Shown: positions 11,701 to 24,715, numbered from the stretch's first letter. The stretch: 64,000 nt of DNA from Triangularia verruculosa (GCA_033296885.1 MU863876.1:248001-312000); one strand, 5' to 3'. A program made the numbers and translations. Notes: generated from the sequence alone by a model not told the origin.

Positions 11701-14560
11701 CCTTCTTTAAGTTATTGTAATAGACGTATTTGTCTTTTATTATTGCCGCAATTTCCACCAACGTAACTATTCCTACTAACTCTACTTCTTCGATCTTACC
11801 GCCTTTGTCGATTAAGTATACTAATACTTCTCGTATTTCTTACGGTAGTACCGTAGAGGGTACTTATCCCGCACTCTACTCCCGCCGTACTCCTAATCTC
11901 CCATCGTTAGTCGAATACTCCCGATATATCCTCGGTCGTAGGTGGCTATTATCCTTCTAATCGATATCTAGGTTATAATCTTCGTACTATAACTACCCTA
12001 AGATTATATCCTTCTTTAGCCCTATATCCATAATATCGAAAATCACCTTAATTATCTTTCCTAATATAGTAATATCTAATAATACCGTTTCCTTAATTAC
12101 TAATTATATAAGAAAGGGTCCTTTTATAATAACCTCTTCCTTCTTTTTCCTCTATAAAACCCGGGCTTATTATATAAATTTAGGTAAAATCAAGTCCGCT
12201 TCTACTCCACTATCTACAAATACCTACGTTTAAAAACCCTTCTAATACACTACTACTCGCAATCTCTTATCTTTTATACCCCTCCTCTATACCGCAGCGA
12301 CCTCGCTAATACATTACTCGTAGTCCTTTAAAGGTTTTCGGCCTCCGCAAAAAGCCATAACCCTTTTCCCGATTATTATTATACCTCTAAAACATCCTCT
12401 TCGATTAAATTATCCAGCAGTTCGAAATCGGCTAACCATCGTCGTTAAGTTTCCTTCCACTTCTTATTCCTAATACTATTCTAAGCCCTTTTCTTATTAC
12501 ATATCTTTCGTACCCTAGGGCTAACTTCGTAGTACTTCCGGGCCTTCACCCATAAGTAAAAGGCGCAATCCGCATTCTTATACCCCGTTAAACCAAATCC
12601 GTCGGTATTCTCTTCCTAATTTACTATCTAATTAAGGCAGCACCTTACATACCTAGGTATAACCTATATAGTCTAGAGTCTATCCAATTCGACCGGGTCC
12701 TCCAATTTCTATAAGAAATAATCGTCTAACTCTTCCTCCGGTATTCTCCACCTTATAAGTGTATTCCGTACCGGTATCGGTTCGCCTATCTAAGTAAACC
12801 CCCTAATCGGCCAATACCGGTTAAAGGCTTTTAATTAATAATATTCCTTATATACATAAGCGACACACTAAAACCATAGCATCCTCCTATACTCCGGGTA
12901 TCGTAGGTGGACCTACGGAATATCCCCTTTACAATAGGTATACCATCTAAATACTAAATATTCTCTTAATACTTATATAAGCCCGGTATTAACCGTCGGT
13001 CGTAATACCCAATATTCACCCCAGGTCTTTTCGCCTATAAAGAATACTACAAACTCGTTATTAAACTCCTTCTCGGGGATAATCCAACACTCGTTTCCTT
13101 ACCATAACTATACAATTAACTAATCACTACTAATAACTTACGTCACCTTATCCTCGAAATTATAATATTATCGTTTAATAACTTCTCGCTATTCCTAAAG
13201 CTCTACTATTATCTCCTCGAATCTTTAAACTCGCTCCTCTGCCCGCCTTATAGTCCCTTCCGTATCCTAAACCGAGGCGTTAATTAAAGTAAAAACCTAC
13301 CTTAATCGCTATATAATCTCCTCAAAGGGCCCTAAAGCAGTGCTTTCTTCTAGTTTTATAGCCCCTCTAATTAACAGCTCTTATCCTACAACGCAATCTT
13401 CCCCCTCGGAATCGACTATTAACTCTTCTTCCTAGGCCTCGTACCTATAATCGCTATCGGTATAATCGTCCGCTAAATCCCGAAAATCCTCGTAAATATA
13501 CTTAACACTAAAGATCTCGACGACCCGCGTAATCTTAGCTACTACCGCCGTTTCTCTTTCTTTCCAACTAAGCTACTTAGGTAACCGGCAATCTCTCTTA
13601 AAATGGCCCATCTTCCTATAGTTAAAGCACTTAAGGTTGCCCTTACCCTGGCCCTAACCCTGAGGTCTTTATCGTTAAACCGCGTCGACTTCCATAGGCC
13701 CTACGTATATAGTTCTGGAGTAATTAATACCCAGGTACTATCTCTTTCTTTTATCGTTAGAACGGTAAGTCCTATAGTAACCCCGAATGCCCTTCTTCTC
13801 TCTACGACGCTAGAACTACCTATCGTCGATATATATAGCTATAGCGATGTACTTATCGATAATGTCGGGCCTCGACTCCTTATACAACTCATCCTTCACT
13901 TCTTCCTTAAGACCGTTATAAAAGAGCTACATTAACCCTTCATCGTTAATCTCGCTACGTAGACTGTCGATCTTAAATATAGCCGCGTAGTCGGCTACTA
14001 AGCGCGTCTAGCGCAAACCTGCGAGCCTCTCCTAGGTACACCTGCCCTCATCGTACTCTCCAAACACCTCCTTAAGCCTAGCTTCGAACCCCCGGTAGCT
14101 CCGGAAATACTGGACCGTAATATCCTCACGGTCGAAGGCCTAGGTCTTATAATAGTCATTTAAAATAGGTTCGAACTATATAAGTGCTTTCTCCTTAAGC
14201 CTAATAGCCGCGAACAACACCTTAAACTCCTCGGTAGTAAATATATTTAGGTAATAACGAAAATAAGTTTTAAGCTAAATTAGGAACCCTCTAAGCTCCC
14301 CTTTTCCTCTACCATAACGCTCTAATACCGGGAACTTAGCCACCTATTTGGAGGTAAAGTTAATCGCGACAATCTAATCCTCTACCTACTGGATCTTACC
14401 CTCGAGCTCTTTAATACGTACGATAAGCTGCTTAAGAGTGGTGATCTCCGGCGTAGTAGTTTATCCCGTAATGGACGGCGTAGCGGGCACGTTACCTATC
14501 TAAACGTTCTCGTGGTCGGCTATAGTGGTGGTAAGGTGGCCTTTAATTTATCCGATAACA
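8723..14560 (-). pseudogene. gag-pol of gypsy G1, RIPed
   Basis: Recognisable pieces on the minus strand include a gag zinc knuckle (13587-13632) that reads C-x2-Y-x3-GH-x4-C, the second Cys having become Tyr (TGT to TAT). The RT catalytic motif CYFDDILIY is at about 11100-11130. The integrase C-terminal domain is open at 9313-8900 (KLKEELEFVRERIRKYYN; GPRLKRRDKVFLL). A chromodomain follows, with YLVNW and SWEP-like motifs just below 8900. Chromodomains steer integration toward heterochromatin. Only short open frames remain, so the polyprotein is dead. Confidence 0.88.
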
Positions 14561-14582
14561 GAGTTAAAGTAAGTATATAACA

Positions 14583-14979
14583 TATAACGAACCCCTATAT
14601 AGAACCTCTGAAAGGGATACTCGGTTAAAGGTAACTTTTGATAATTAGTTCGGTATAGCTAAATAATGCACAACAAGATATCTCAATGTAAACACAAGAT
14701 CCCGTAAATACAAGCTGTAATTATATACTGCGGAACTATCTACAAGCTATCTAATTCCTCCGTATATATAGACCTATTGCCAAGACCTAGATTATTCTAT
14801 TCTTTAAGGATCATAACTAATTCTCGAGGATCATAATGATTCCCAGGAATCATCCATGATTCCCCGTATCCCGGATGATCCTCCTCCTATTGGTCTATCC
14901 TCCTTTCCTCTGATTGGCTACCGTGCCTCCTCTTTCCCATTGGTTGTTCTCCTCGGGTATCCACATCATATTCGTGACA
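14583..14979 (-). repeat. 5' LTR of gypsy G1
   Basis: A 397-bp partner of 7427-7823. Its inner edge is RIPed (TATAACGAACCCC) and its outer half is clean, ending ATTCGTGACA: the mirror image of the other LTR. Confidence 0.9.
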
Positions 14980-16426
14980 GTATATCGATTTATTAAACGA
15001 TAGTTAGAGCTCCGTACGCGCTTTACGCATAGATATGACTATTAAAGGGCTAAATACGAGGATCTAAAGGTTATTAGCGAGTAGTTCGCGCTTATGCGGA
15101 ATACTAAGGTTAAATACGGTATTGTAGATGATGATATTTATAACTTCGACGAAACTGGGTTTATAATAGATATTATCTTCGTAGGTATAGTAATTACGAC
15201 CTCGGACAGCCTTAATAAGGCGAAACTAGCCTAGCTTAGTAACCGCGAATAGGTAACGGTAATTTAAGGAGTTAATGCCCTCGGCTGGGCTATCCCTCCG
15301 TTTATTATTTTAGCCGCGCAGTACTACCTTATTAACTAATATACCAAATGCAACCTACCGTTTACTTAGCATATTGTAACTACCGAAAATAACTGGACTA
15401 TTAATATAGTAGGCCTAAATTAAATTAAATACTTCGATTATTATATAGCGTCCTATATAAAGGGTAAATACCGGTTATTAATCTTCGACGGTTACGAAAA
15501 CTACTACTCGACCGAATTCGAACGCTACTACTAATAAAATAATATTATTACGCTCTATATACCTCTATATTCTTCGCACTACTTTTAACTACTCGATGTC
15601 GGCTACTTTAGGCTATTAAAGTAGATATACGGCCGCCAGATCGAAGACTTAATACGTATATATATTAACTACGTAAGTAAGTTCGAATTCCTCTATGCTT
15701 TTTGCAAAGCCTTCTTTGCCTTTATAACGGAGAAGAATATATAGGGTGGCTTTGCAGATATTAGCCTTATACTATATAATTTAAAGAAGGTGCTTTTTAA
15801 GCTAGATATAAAGCTTTATATATTAATACCTCTAAACTTACAGCCCGGCACTATATAACCTTAGGTCTCCCAGATATTATATAACCCTCGAGAAGCTAAT
15901 TTATAATTAACGTTTATTAAAACTCGTATTACTAACTATTAAAATAACTCCCCGACTTTAATATTAACTGCGGTAGACTAGCTTACTAAGAGTATAACGG
16001 CTATAATGTATTAGGTGGCTCTCCTTTGTGTAGAGGTCTCGTCGCTCCGTAAGGCTAATGAGGCACTAAGTAAACGCCGGAGAGCTAAAAAAATATGTGT
16101 GAGGCTTGGAGGGTCACTTACTGTATAAGAGGCATAGGATTTACTGGATCAGAAAGCTGTGGATAGGGAGGGAGTGCAAGAAACGCAGCCGGAAAGTAGT
16201 AATGCAGGGGGGGCTCGTACGAAAGTTCGGTGCTATAGTGTATGCGGCAAGCCTGGCCATAATGCACGCACTTGCCAGGAGGCTGCAGAATCATCTGATT
16301 CAGCTGTTTCTGATGTAATTGTAGTTAGTTCCTAATGTTGGTGTGTTATAATTGAGGGTAATTGTAGTAGGGTGGTAGAGAGTGCGCGACCCACTGATAT
16401 GCACGACTCACTGATAATGTACGTTA

Positions 16427-17161
16427 GTCTAGTTACATTTTTTTTTAACTTGACTAGGTTCTGCAGAAAGGATAGCTCCTTTCTAGTAAATATTTACTCG
16501 TAATATTCTAAAGAGGCCTTCTAAATCTATTCGTAGTATATAAGATTTAGGATAAATAGGAGGTACGAAGAAAAAGGTACTTACTATATTAATATAATTT
16601 GGCTAATTATTACGTAGGAGGTTTTAATAAATAAAGAATATTAATTGGATATTAACTATATAGGATAATAAAAGTAATTTTATACTTAGTAAGGTTATTT
16701 ACGCTTTTAGATAAGGAACTTAGTATTAATTTTAGGATTTCCGTTTTATTTTCTAAAATTAAGTAATCTCAAAATAAATATTTAGTTTAATAGCTTAATA
16801 TAAGTTTTATTTTCAGTTAATTAAATTACAATTATAGGATTATTTTACTTTACCTTTTATTTAATAACCTTCGTTTATATCGAAAGTAATACTTTCCTTA
16901 TATATAAAGTAGATTAACTTTATTACTATAAGTAAATAGTTATAATATTTATCTATATTTATATTTTTTTCGCTTAGTTCAATTTTATAGAATAGAATTA
17001 TTATTATATTAATCAAAGACTTTACTTAATTTTATAATATTAAAGATTATATTTAATTAATTTATATAATAAAGAATATAACTTTAATAAATTTAAATAT
17101 TTATATTAATTATATTACTTAATAAGCGTAGGATACGCTATATAATATAATATCGCTCTAC
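16427..17161. other. A+T-rich spacer between transposons
   Basis: Extremely A+T-rich. By position and the CTTTA duplication it is the sequence into which gypsy G2 inserted, and may hold the 3' end of the DUF3435 gene, but I could not recognise any coding in it. Confidence 0.4.
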
Positions 17162-17166
17162 CTTTA

Positions 17167-17557
17167 TGTGACGAACCCCTGTACAGAACCTCTGAAAGGG
17201 ATACTCGATTGAAGGTAACTTCTGACAATTAGTTCGGTGCAGCTAAACAGTGTACAATAAGATATCTCAATATAAATATAAGATACTGTAAATATAAGCT
17301 GTGATTATATATTGCGGAACTATTTACAAGTTATTTAGTTCCTCCGTATATATAGATCTATAGATTACCTGGATTACGTTTCCCAAAAGTAATTTAGATC
17401 ACCTTTCCTTCCTATAGCTTACTATACTTACTATAAGCTTATCGCTCTACTTACCGGGATCACCGTAATCCTTTCGCTCTACTCCTGATTAGTCTATAAT
17501 AATTGGCTGGGAGCGCCCCGCGCTCCGTACGTTGGTCCTTCATTAACGATTATAATA
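17167..17557 (-). repeat. 3' LTR of gypsy G2
   Basis: 391 bp. It starts TGTGACGAACCCC at the clean outer edge and ends in RIPed CGATTATAATA against the purine tract at 17558-17575 (CCCCTCCTTCC on plus). Confidence 0.88.
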
Positions 17558-17765
17558 CGATACCCCTCCTTCCAAGTCGACGCCCCGACGACCTTAGTTT
17601 ACTTTATCTTCCTTAATTATTTATTCCCCTCCTTTCTTCCGTAAATCTCCCTTACTCCTTTAGACTATTTCCATTATATTTAACTGTATTTCTAAAACCT
17701 CTAGCTCGAAATCCTCCTAGCGCGCGTCTTTAGCTGCCGCTATACTTTAGTTTAAATACGAAACG

Positions 17766-18315
17766 ATGCCGTATTCTTTTTACTTCTCCAAGGACTTATT
17801 ATGCAAGATAGTTGAACGTTCTTTTCGTTGTGGTGAATGTATTTGTCGTGGGCGTGTTTACGACGGTACTAATGTTCCGGTTTTAGCGCGTAAGTGTATA
17901 TACGGGTTCTTCTCCTCCTATCGTTCTTATTTAATCCCTAGTTTAATAGACCGTATCGTAGCCGAGTTTCGGCGTTTAGCCTATAAAGAGGAGCTTACCG
18001 AAGAGCGCCTTTAACGTAGTTAACGTAAAGCCTAAGAGGCTCTTGCTATATTATTTTAACTCCGGCGTTAACGCTAATATTTATTAACGCGGGGTAATAA
18101 AATGGTCCGCCGAAGGTTCGCTTCGCTAAACGAGCTTAAGGAGTCCGACCGTTGTAAATTAGAGGCCGTTATTAACGCCTAGGTCTACGGTACTTTAGAT
18201 ATTATTAATTAAAATACTGTATTAGGCGACGTCCCTCCGATTAACCTCTTCTTATCTACTTAAGTATAACCCGCCTTTAACCTTTCTAATAAAAGTCCTC
18301 TAGTTTCCTAGGGTA
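17766..18315 (+). pseudogene. Antisense accessory ORF of gypsy G2 (Cys motif + coiled coil)
   Basis: The frame starts with an ATG at 17766, stays open for 82 codons, then continues through stops that are all TAA/TAG. The N-terminus has a clustered cysteine motif (CGECICRGRVYDG, with the Tyr probably a RIPed Cys). It is followed by acidic/basic helix (FRRLAYKEELTEERL) and a basic coiled-coil region with KMVRRRFASLNELKES near 18100-18150. The last part resembles the G1 ORF (LNELKESDRCKLEA versus VKELKELKR*EA). Proteins of this Cys-plus-coil shape are common and uncharacterised in fungal genomes (from memory). The function is unknown. Confidence 0.62.
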
Positions 18316-18363
18316 GTTGAGGTTCGTAGTGTTTAATTATAGTTAGGTTTCTAGGTATTTGTT

Positions 18364-18433
18364 AACCTTATAATATAGCGTATAGTACGTCGACTATTAC
18401 GTCGGAGGCGCGGGTTCGATTTCCGTCGGGGTT
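18364..18433 (+). other. tRNA-like sequence in gypsy G2
   Basis: Same 70-nt length and layout as 8646-8715, including the GGGTTCGAT T loop and pairing acceptor strands (AACCTTA/CGGGGTT). Differences from the G1 copy are transitions. The anticodon loop is again six bases. Confidence 0.52.
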
Positions 18434-18439
18434 TTATGT

Positions 18440-21400
18440 TTAGATTTATAGGTATCGCCTATGAATCTAGGTATTATTCTTTTTATTTAAGCCGGTCTGG
18501 ATATCGCCGATAGAATTTTTTTAATTTATTTAGATAATTTAGATTTGTTATTAATTCCTATAAATTATTTATAGCCGGGTAATTTAACTAGTTAACTAAA
18601 TATTTTAATTAACTTTTATTAATCCGTAAATTTAATACTTCTTTTATATTATACTCCTTTTTTTCGTCCTCTGCTACTTCCTAGGTATTAATTTTATTCG
18701 CCGGTAATATAGGTTTTAGGAGTGAAATATAAAAAATATATAACCGTAGATATATTATACTGGGTAGTTTTAGCTTATATACCGTCTCCGATATCTTTCT
18801 TTTAACTTTAAATGGTCCTATTTGCCTATAGTTTAATTTCTTACTAGGCCTCTTTATACGTAGATTGCGTATTAATAAAAATACTTTATCCTCTTTCTTT
18901 AAACGAGGTCCTTTAAGCCGTTTAATATTATAATATTTACGTATATATTCCCGAATAAACTTAAGTTCCTCCTTAAGTTTAACGTATAGTATATATAATT
19001 TCCCTGCTTTTACTACTGCCCTAAGCACCTTTACCTCTAATCCTTACCGTAGATCTGCTTTAAAACCGTAGTTTGTAAAGAATAATATAACTTTGGTTAT
19101 CTTCGTAGGTACTATATTATATATAAGCTGTACTATTAATAAGAGTTTAATTTAATTATTTTATTCGAAATTAATATAATTCCGAAGGTATTATCTTATA
19201 ATTTAGTTAAGCCTTTCCGTTTAGCCGTCCGTCTGCGGGTAGTATATTAACGACGCTTTACTTTTTACTTTTACTTACTCCATTAGAGCCTTCTAAAATT
19301 TCGATACGAACTTAGTATCGCGATCCGTAATAAATTCCCTTAGCTATGTATATATTGCCGTAACGTTCCGAAATACTATATCTGCTAATTATTCCGCCGT
19401 CTAAGTCTCTTTATAGGGTAAGAAGTATATTTACTTAGTAAGTCTATCGACTACCGTTAAGATATTATTATATTTAATACTTATAATTATATCCTTAGAT
19501 TTTAGTAACTTAATAATAAAGTCTATTAATACCGAACTTTACGGTTACTCTGCTACTAGTAATAGCTCTAAAAATCCGTATAGTTTATATCTTTCCGCTT
19601 TCGTTCTTCTATAAAGGTTATACTCCTATAACGTTTCTTCTATATCCTTTTTTAGTCCTGGCTAATTAAAATGTTATTTAATTTTTTCTATCGTTTTAAT
19701 TACTTTTATATATCCTCCGAGTTTCGACTTATAGATCTTTTGAATTAATGTCTTCCGTTATTTTAAGTCGACGTAGGCCCTATTATTATATTAAAGTCGG
19801 TAACGGTTGTCCTTTTGGACCCCTAATAATTCTAACTTAGCCTATTATTCTTAATCGTTATTATCGATATTACCTTAGTACTTATAGGTAGTAGATTCTT
19901 CTCGATATACTATATAATACTTAGCCTATTATTAAAGCGGGTACTTAAATATACTTTCTACTATTTTTTATAATAAAGGTAGTAATTCTTCTTCTATTTT
20001 CTTTTCGTAGTAGTCCGCCCTTTTACTTAGAGCGTTTGCTTTTATATTCTCGGATCCTTTCTTATAATAGATTTAAAAATTAAATTTAGATAAGAATTTT
20101 AATTATCGGCTTTACTTAGCGTTAAGGACCTTAATAGTAGTAAAATACTTTAGGTTTTTATAGTTAATATAGATTTAAACTTTGTAGTTAATACCGTTAA
20201 AGTATAGTCTTTATTTTTCGAAGGCCTTAATAATAGTAAGTAATTCTTTATCGTAGATAAAGTAATTTTTACGTAGTTTTTTTAGCTTCTTCGAAAAGAA
20301 TACTATTAGGTATAATTTCTTATCTTCGTTTTATTACCCTAACTACTCTCTAATAATGTAGTCGGAAATATCTATCTCGACCTCGAAAGGTCGTCCTAGG
20401 TCGGGGAGTTTAAGTACCGGGTCCGCTGTAATAGCGTTTTTGATAGCTTGAAAAGCCTCCTCCTATTCCTTTTCCTATTTAAATTCGGCGTCTTTCTTAA
20501 TTAAGTCGTTTAATAGTTTCGCTATAGCGCTGTAGTTCCGTATAAATATTTAATAGAAGTTTATAAACTTTAGAAACTTTCGAACTTTAGTTTTTAATCG
20601 TTCGGCCGTTTTTACTTATAGTCTTAGTTAGTTTTTAACTACCGCAATTTTCCCTAACTTTATCTATACTTCTCCTAGCGAAATTAGATATTTTAAATAG
20701 ACCGTTTCTTATATATAGAACTCGCTTTTATCTTTATTAATTAATAGTCCTACTTTATATAATACGTCTAAAATCTTTTTAATATATTATTTATATTTCT
20801 CTAAAGTATATAAGTAAATAAGAATATCGTTAAAGTAATAAACTATTGTTTTATCGAGATACTAACGAATTATATAATTAATAAGGGCTTAGAAAGTCGC
20901 CGGTATATTTATAAGCCTAAATAATATAACGAGGTATTCGAAATACCTATAAAATATACGAAAAGTTATCTTCTATTTGTCTCCCTCTTTAATTTATATA
21001 TATATATACCTAATTAGTATATTAAGTCTAATAAACTATTATACCCCTAATAATTAACTCTTTAACCGAGAAATTAATAATAGTAGGTAACCGTTTTTTA
21101 CTGTCTTTTAATTTAATTATCGATAATCTATATATAATCGCAGACTTCTATCTTTCTTCGGTATAAAGAAAATAGGATATTTAACCGGCGATATAGATAT
21201 TTTAATATATCCCTTCTTAATATTTTCGTTTAAATACTTTTATAACTTTTTACTTTATTTATCGTTAATATAATAAACTTAAAAAAGTTTAAACTTTACT
21301 TCTTTTTTAAACTTAATTTTATAATTTTATAATCCCTTTTTTAGTAAACTTTAAAGGTATTTTACTATAAATACCGGATACCCCCGGTATTCCACTGGTA

Positions 21401-24300
21401 TCTCCTTCTTATCGCCCTTCTTTATATTATTATAATAGATATATTTATCCTTTATTATTACTGTAATTTCCACTAACGTAATTATTCCTATTAACCTTAC
21501 TTCTTTAATTTTACCGCCTTTATCGATTAAATATACTAATACTTCTCGTATCTCTTACGGTAATACCATAGAAAGTACTTATCTTACACTTTACTCCTAC
21601 TATACTTTTAATCTCCTATCGTTAGTCGAATACTCCTAATATACCTTCGGTCGTAGGTAGTTACTATCCTTTTAATCGATATTTAAATTATAATCTTTAT
21701 ACTATAGTTACCTTAGAATTATATCTTTTTCTAGTCCTATATCTACGATGTCGAAAATCACTATCGTTGTTTTTCTTAATATTATAATATTTAATAATAA
21801 TATCTCTTTAACTATCAACTACGTAAGGAAAGGTCCTTTTATAATAACCTCTTTCTCCTTCTTCCTCTATAAAACTCGGGCTTATTATATAAATCTTAAT
21901 AAAATTAAATTCACTTCTACTCCACTATCTATAAATACCTGCGTCTAAAAACCCTTCTAACGCACTACTACTCGTAACCTCTTATCTTTTATACCCCTCC
22001 TTTATACAGCAGCGACCTTGCTAATACTTTACTCGTAGTCCCTTAAAGGTTTTCGGCCTCCGCGAAAAGCCGTAGCCCTTTTTCCGACTATTATTATATT
22101 TTTAGAGCGTCCTTTTTTATTAAATTATCTAGTAATTTAAAATCGATTAATTATTATCGTTAAACTTCTTCCTATTTTTCGTCTTTTATACCTTATCGAA
22201 TCCTCCTTTAATTATATATCCGCCGCCCTTTTACTGTAACCCTAACTTCGGCTTCGGCTTAAACGTCGTAGTATCTCTTAACCTTTATTTATAAGTAGAA
22301 CGCGTAATCTAAACTTTTATATTACGCTAACTTATACCCTTCCTTATTAGCGGTGTCTTTTCCCTAACTAATTATCCACTTAAAGTAGTATCTCGCGTAC
22401 CTAAATATAAACTATATAACCTAAAGTTCCTTCTTTAATTTAACTAGGTCCCCCTATCTCTATAGGAAATAATCGTTTAACTCTTTTTATTATCGTTCCC
22501 ACCTAACTATAATCTTTACGACGGACTTAGGATCTCCGTTTCTTCCTAATTACCGTACTAATTAATATCCTTAAAGAGCTTTACTCTAATAATACTCTAT
22601 GTACCTATATATAATATATTAAAACTAAGGTATTCTCCTATATTTAAGGTATCTAGGATATAATTATATTATATCTTTATTATATAGTTCGTATCCTTTA
22701 TAGCGAGGTATTTATCCTAACATCTATAAACGCCCTATATTAATAATCTCCTTATTTTTCCAATACTTTTTTTAATTTAATTCCTTAAATTCGAATTTAC
22801 CTTCCTTATAAATTAACTATAATAACTTACTATAGTATTATCTAAATTTAATCTTTAAAATAATCTATTGTTTATTACTTTATTATAGTTACGTAAACGG
22901 TTAGCGATTAATTATAACTTACGCTACTTTATTTTTAAGGTCGTAATAATATCGTTTAATTATTTCGCGTTAATTCCCGAATTTTTCTATTTCTTCTTCG
23001 AATCTCCGAACTTGCTCCTCGGCCTACCTTAAAGTCCCTTTATTATTTAAATTTAAAGTACGGATTATATTTGTAATAAAAAACCGCTTTAATCGTTGTA
23101 AGGTTTCCTTAAAAAGTCCTAAAGTAATACTTTCCTTTAATCTCGTAACTCCTTTTATTAATAGTTTTTATCTTATAATGTAGTTTTCTCCTTTAGAGTC
23201 GACTATTAATTCTCCTTCCTAAAGTTCGTACTTATAATTGTTATCGATATAATCGTCCGCTAAATCCCGAAAATCCTCGTTAAAATACTCTATATTAGAG
23301 ATCTCTATTATCTGTATTATTTTAACGACTATAGCCGTCTTTTTTTCCTTTTAACGGAGTTACTTAAGTACCTGATAATCTCTTTTAAAATAGCTTATCT
23401 TCCTATAGTTAAAGTACTTAATATCGTTCTTCCTTTTAAACCGCTTCTGGATTACGTTTATCTTTATAAGTCCGGCGTAAATAATCCCTAAAATATAAGT
23501 CCCGTAAAACCGTCTCTTTTTTTTATCGTTAAAACGGTAGGGTCCTTACATATATATACCCTTGCGCTCCTTACGGCGCTAATATTGCCGGTCGTTAATA
23601 TAGACCGCTATTACAATATACTCGTCGATAATCTCTAACCGTTCCTATCGGTATACCTCGTCCTTAACTTCCTCCTTAAACCTATTATAAAACAACTATA
23701 TTAATCTTTCGTCGTTAATCTCACTACGGAGTACGTCCGTCCTAAATACTACAGCGTAATCGGCGGCAGATCTAATCTACTTAAGGTTAGCTAATTGCTT
23801 CTAGGTATACTTACCTTCATCGTACTCTCTAAACACCTCTTTAATCTTCTCCTCGAAACCCTTATATAACTTAAAGCACTTCTTAATAATATCCTCCCTT
23901 TCGTCGTACTTATTATCGAAATAGTCTCCTAAGATTAGCTCGAACTAGGTAAGGGCCTTATCCTTAAATCTAAACGCGGCGTATACCACCTTAGACTCTT
24001 CATCCGGGAAACGGGAAGGGTAATACCGAAAATATACCTTAAGCTAAATCAAAAATCCTCCTAATTCTCCTTTAGCTCCTCCGTAATAGTCGGGAGCTTC
24101 GAGCCTAGCGCAATCTCCTTCCTTACGCAAGGTACCGATCTCCCGGTAGAGTATATCGTTCTCCTACGTAAGGGCGTTATAAGAAAAGCGCGACTTATCT
24201 TCGAACTCCTGGATATAAGTAAAGAGTTAGTCGATAGTAGGTTAGGTATTAGTATTTCCGGCTATAGCGTTTAACTTAGCGCCTTTAACTTATCCGATAA
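18440..24300 (-). pseudogene. gag-pol of gypsy G2, RIPed
   Basis: The integrase C-terminal region is still open at 19028-18681 and closely resembles G1 (KLKEELKFIREYIRKYYN; GPRLKKEDKVFLL). The RT motif near 20830 reads YFNDILI, so a catalytic Asp has become Asn by G-to-A. Gag and protease lie at 24.3-22 kb but are reduced to short fragments. The order matches G1 throughout. Confidence 0.85.
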
Positions 24301-24324
24301 CAGAGTTAAAATAAGTATATAACG

Positions 24325-24715
24325 TATAACGAACTCCTATACAGAACCTCTAAAAGGGATACTCGGTTAAAGGCAACTTCTAATAATTAGTTCGGTACAG
24401 CTAAACAGTATATAATAAGATATCTCAATGTAAACATAAGATACCGTGAATATAAGCTGTAATTATATACTGCGGAACTATCTATAAGCTATCTAATTCC
24501 TCCGTATATATAGATCTATAGATTACCCGGATCACGTTTCCTAAAGGTGATCTAGATCACCTTTCCTTCCTATAGCTTACTATACTCACCGTGAGCTTGT
24601 CGCTCTGCTCACCGGGATCACCGTGATCCTTTCGCTCCACTCCTGATTGGTCCGTAATGATTGGCTGGGAGCGCCCCGCGCTCCGTGCGTTGGTCTTTCA
24701 TCAACGATTGTGACA
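24325..24715 (-). repeat. 5' LTR of gypsy G2
   Basis: 391 bp. The inner edge is RIPed (TATAACGAACTCC) and the outer half is clean, ending CGATTGTGACA before the CTTTA duplication. Confidence 0.88.

Larger units (their letters stand above)
7427..14979 (-). mobile_element. Full-length Ty3/gypsy chromovirus G1
   Basis: A 7553-bp element with 397-bp LTRs at both ends and a GTATA target duplication (7422-7426, 14980-14984). It lies on the minus strand: gag is near 14.5-13.5 kb, then protease, RT, RNase H, integrase, and a chromodomain near 8.9-8.75 kb. A purine tract adjoins the left (3') LTR at 7824-7840. Between the chromodomain and the 3' LTR are a tRNA-like sequence and an ORF on the opposite strand. 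All internal coding is RIPed. It inserted into the DDE transposon. Confidence 0.92.
7104..16335 (+). pseudogene. DDE transposase split by gypsy G1
   Basis: The frame begins at 7104 with ATA where copy 3 has ATG, a G-to-A change consistent with RIP. An N-terminal helix-turn-helix follows (STLKEARVILALEALQKDEK; GRPARRDTTP). The frame is interrupted at 7426 by the gypsy and resumes at 14985 after the duplicated GTATA. The DDE core (15,000-15,900) is full of stops. The C-terminal zinc knuckle (CGKPGHNARTC-like, near 16225-16280) is intact and the stop is at 16333-16335. Same family as copies 1 and 3. Confidence 0.82.
7005..16424 (+). mobile_element. Pogo/Fot1-type DDE transposon, copy 2, split by a gypsy
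   Basis: TA flanks lie at 7003-7004 and 16425-16426. The inverted termini (ACGTACATTATCAG and its complement) match over more than 40 bp and contain two tandem 17-bp units (TATCAGTGAGTCGTGCA, TATCAGTGGGTCGCGCA). Subtracting the gypsy (7427-14979) and one 5-bp target duplication leaves about 1862 bp, the same size as the other two copies. The insertion therefore struck an otherwise full-length transposon. The first 420 bp and last 400 bp are clean and the middle is RIPed. Confidence 0.9.
17167..24715 (-). mobile_element. Full-length Ty3/gypsy chromovirus G2
   Basis: A 7549-bp element with 391-bp LTRs at 17167-17557 and 24325-24715, flanked by CTTTA on both sides (17162-17166, 24716-24720). 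It has the same layout as G1, including the antisense ORF and tRNA-like sequence. The LTR halves nearest pol's 5' end in transcription order (U3) differ from G1, while the rest (R-U5) is shared. It is more heavily RIPed than G1. It inserted at or near the 3' end of the DUF3435 gene. Confidence 0.92.

Noticed and set aside
16106..16318. 70-codon ORF near the end of DDE copy 2
   Set aside because: Out-of-frame shadow of the transposase C-terminus (zinc knuckle frame).
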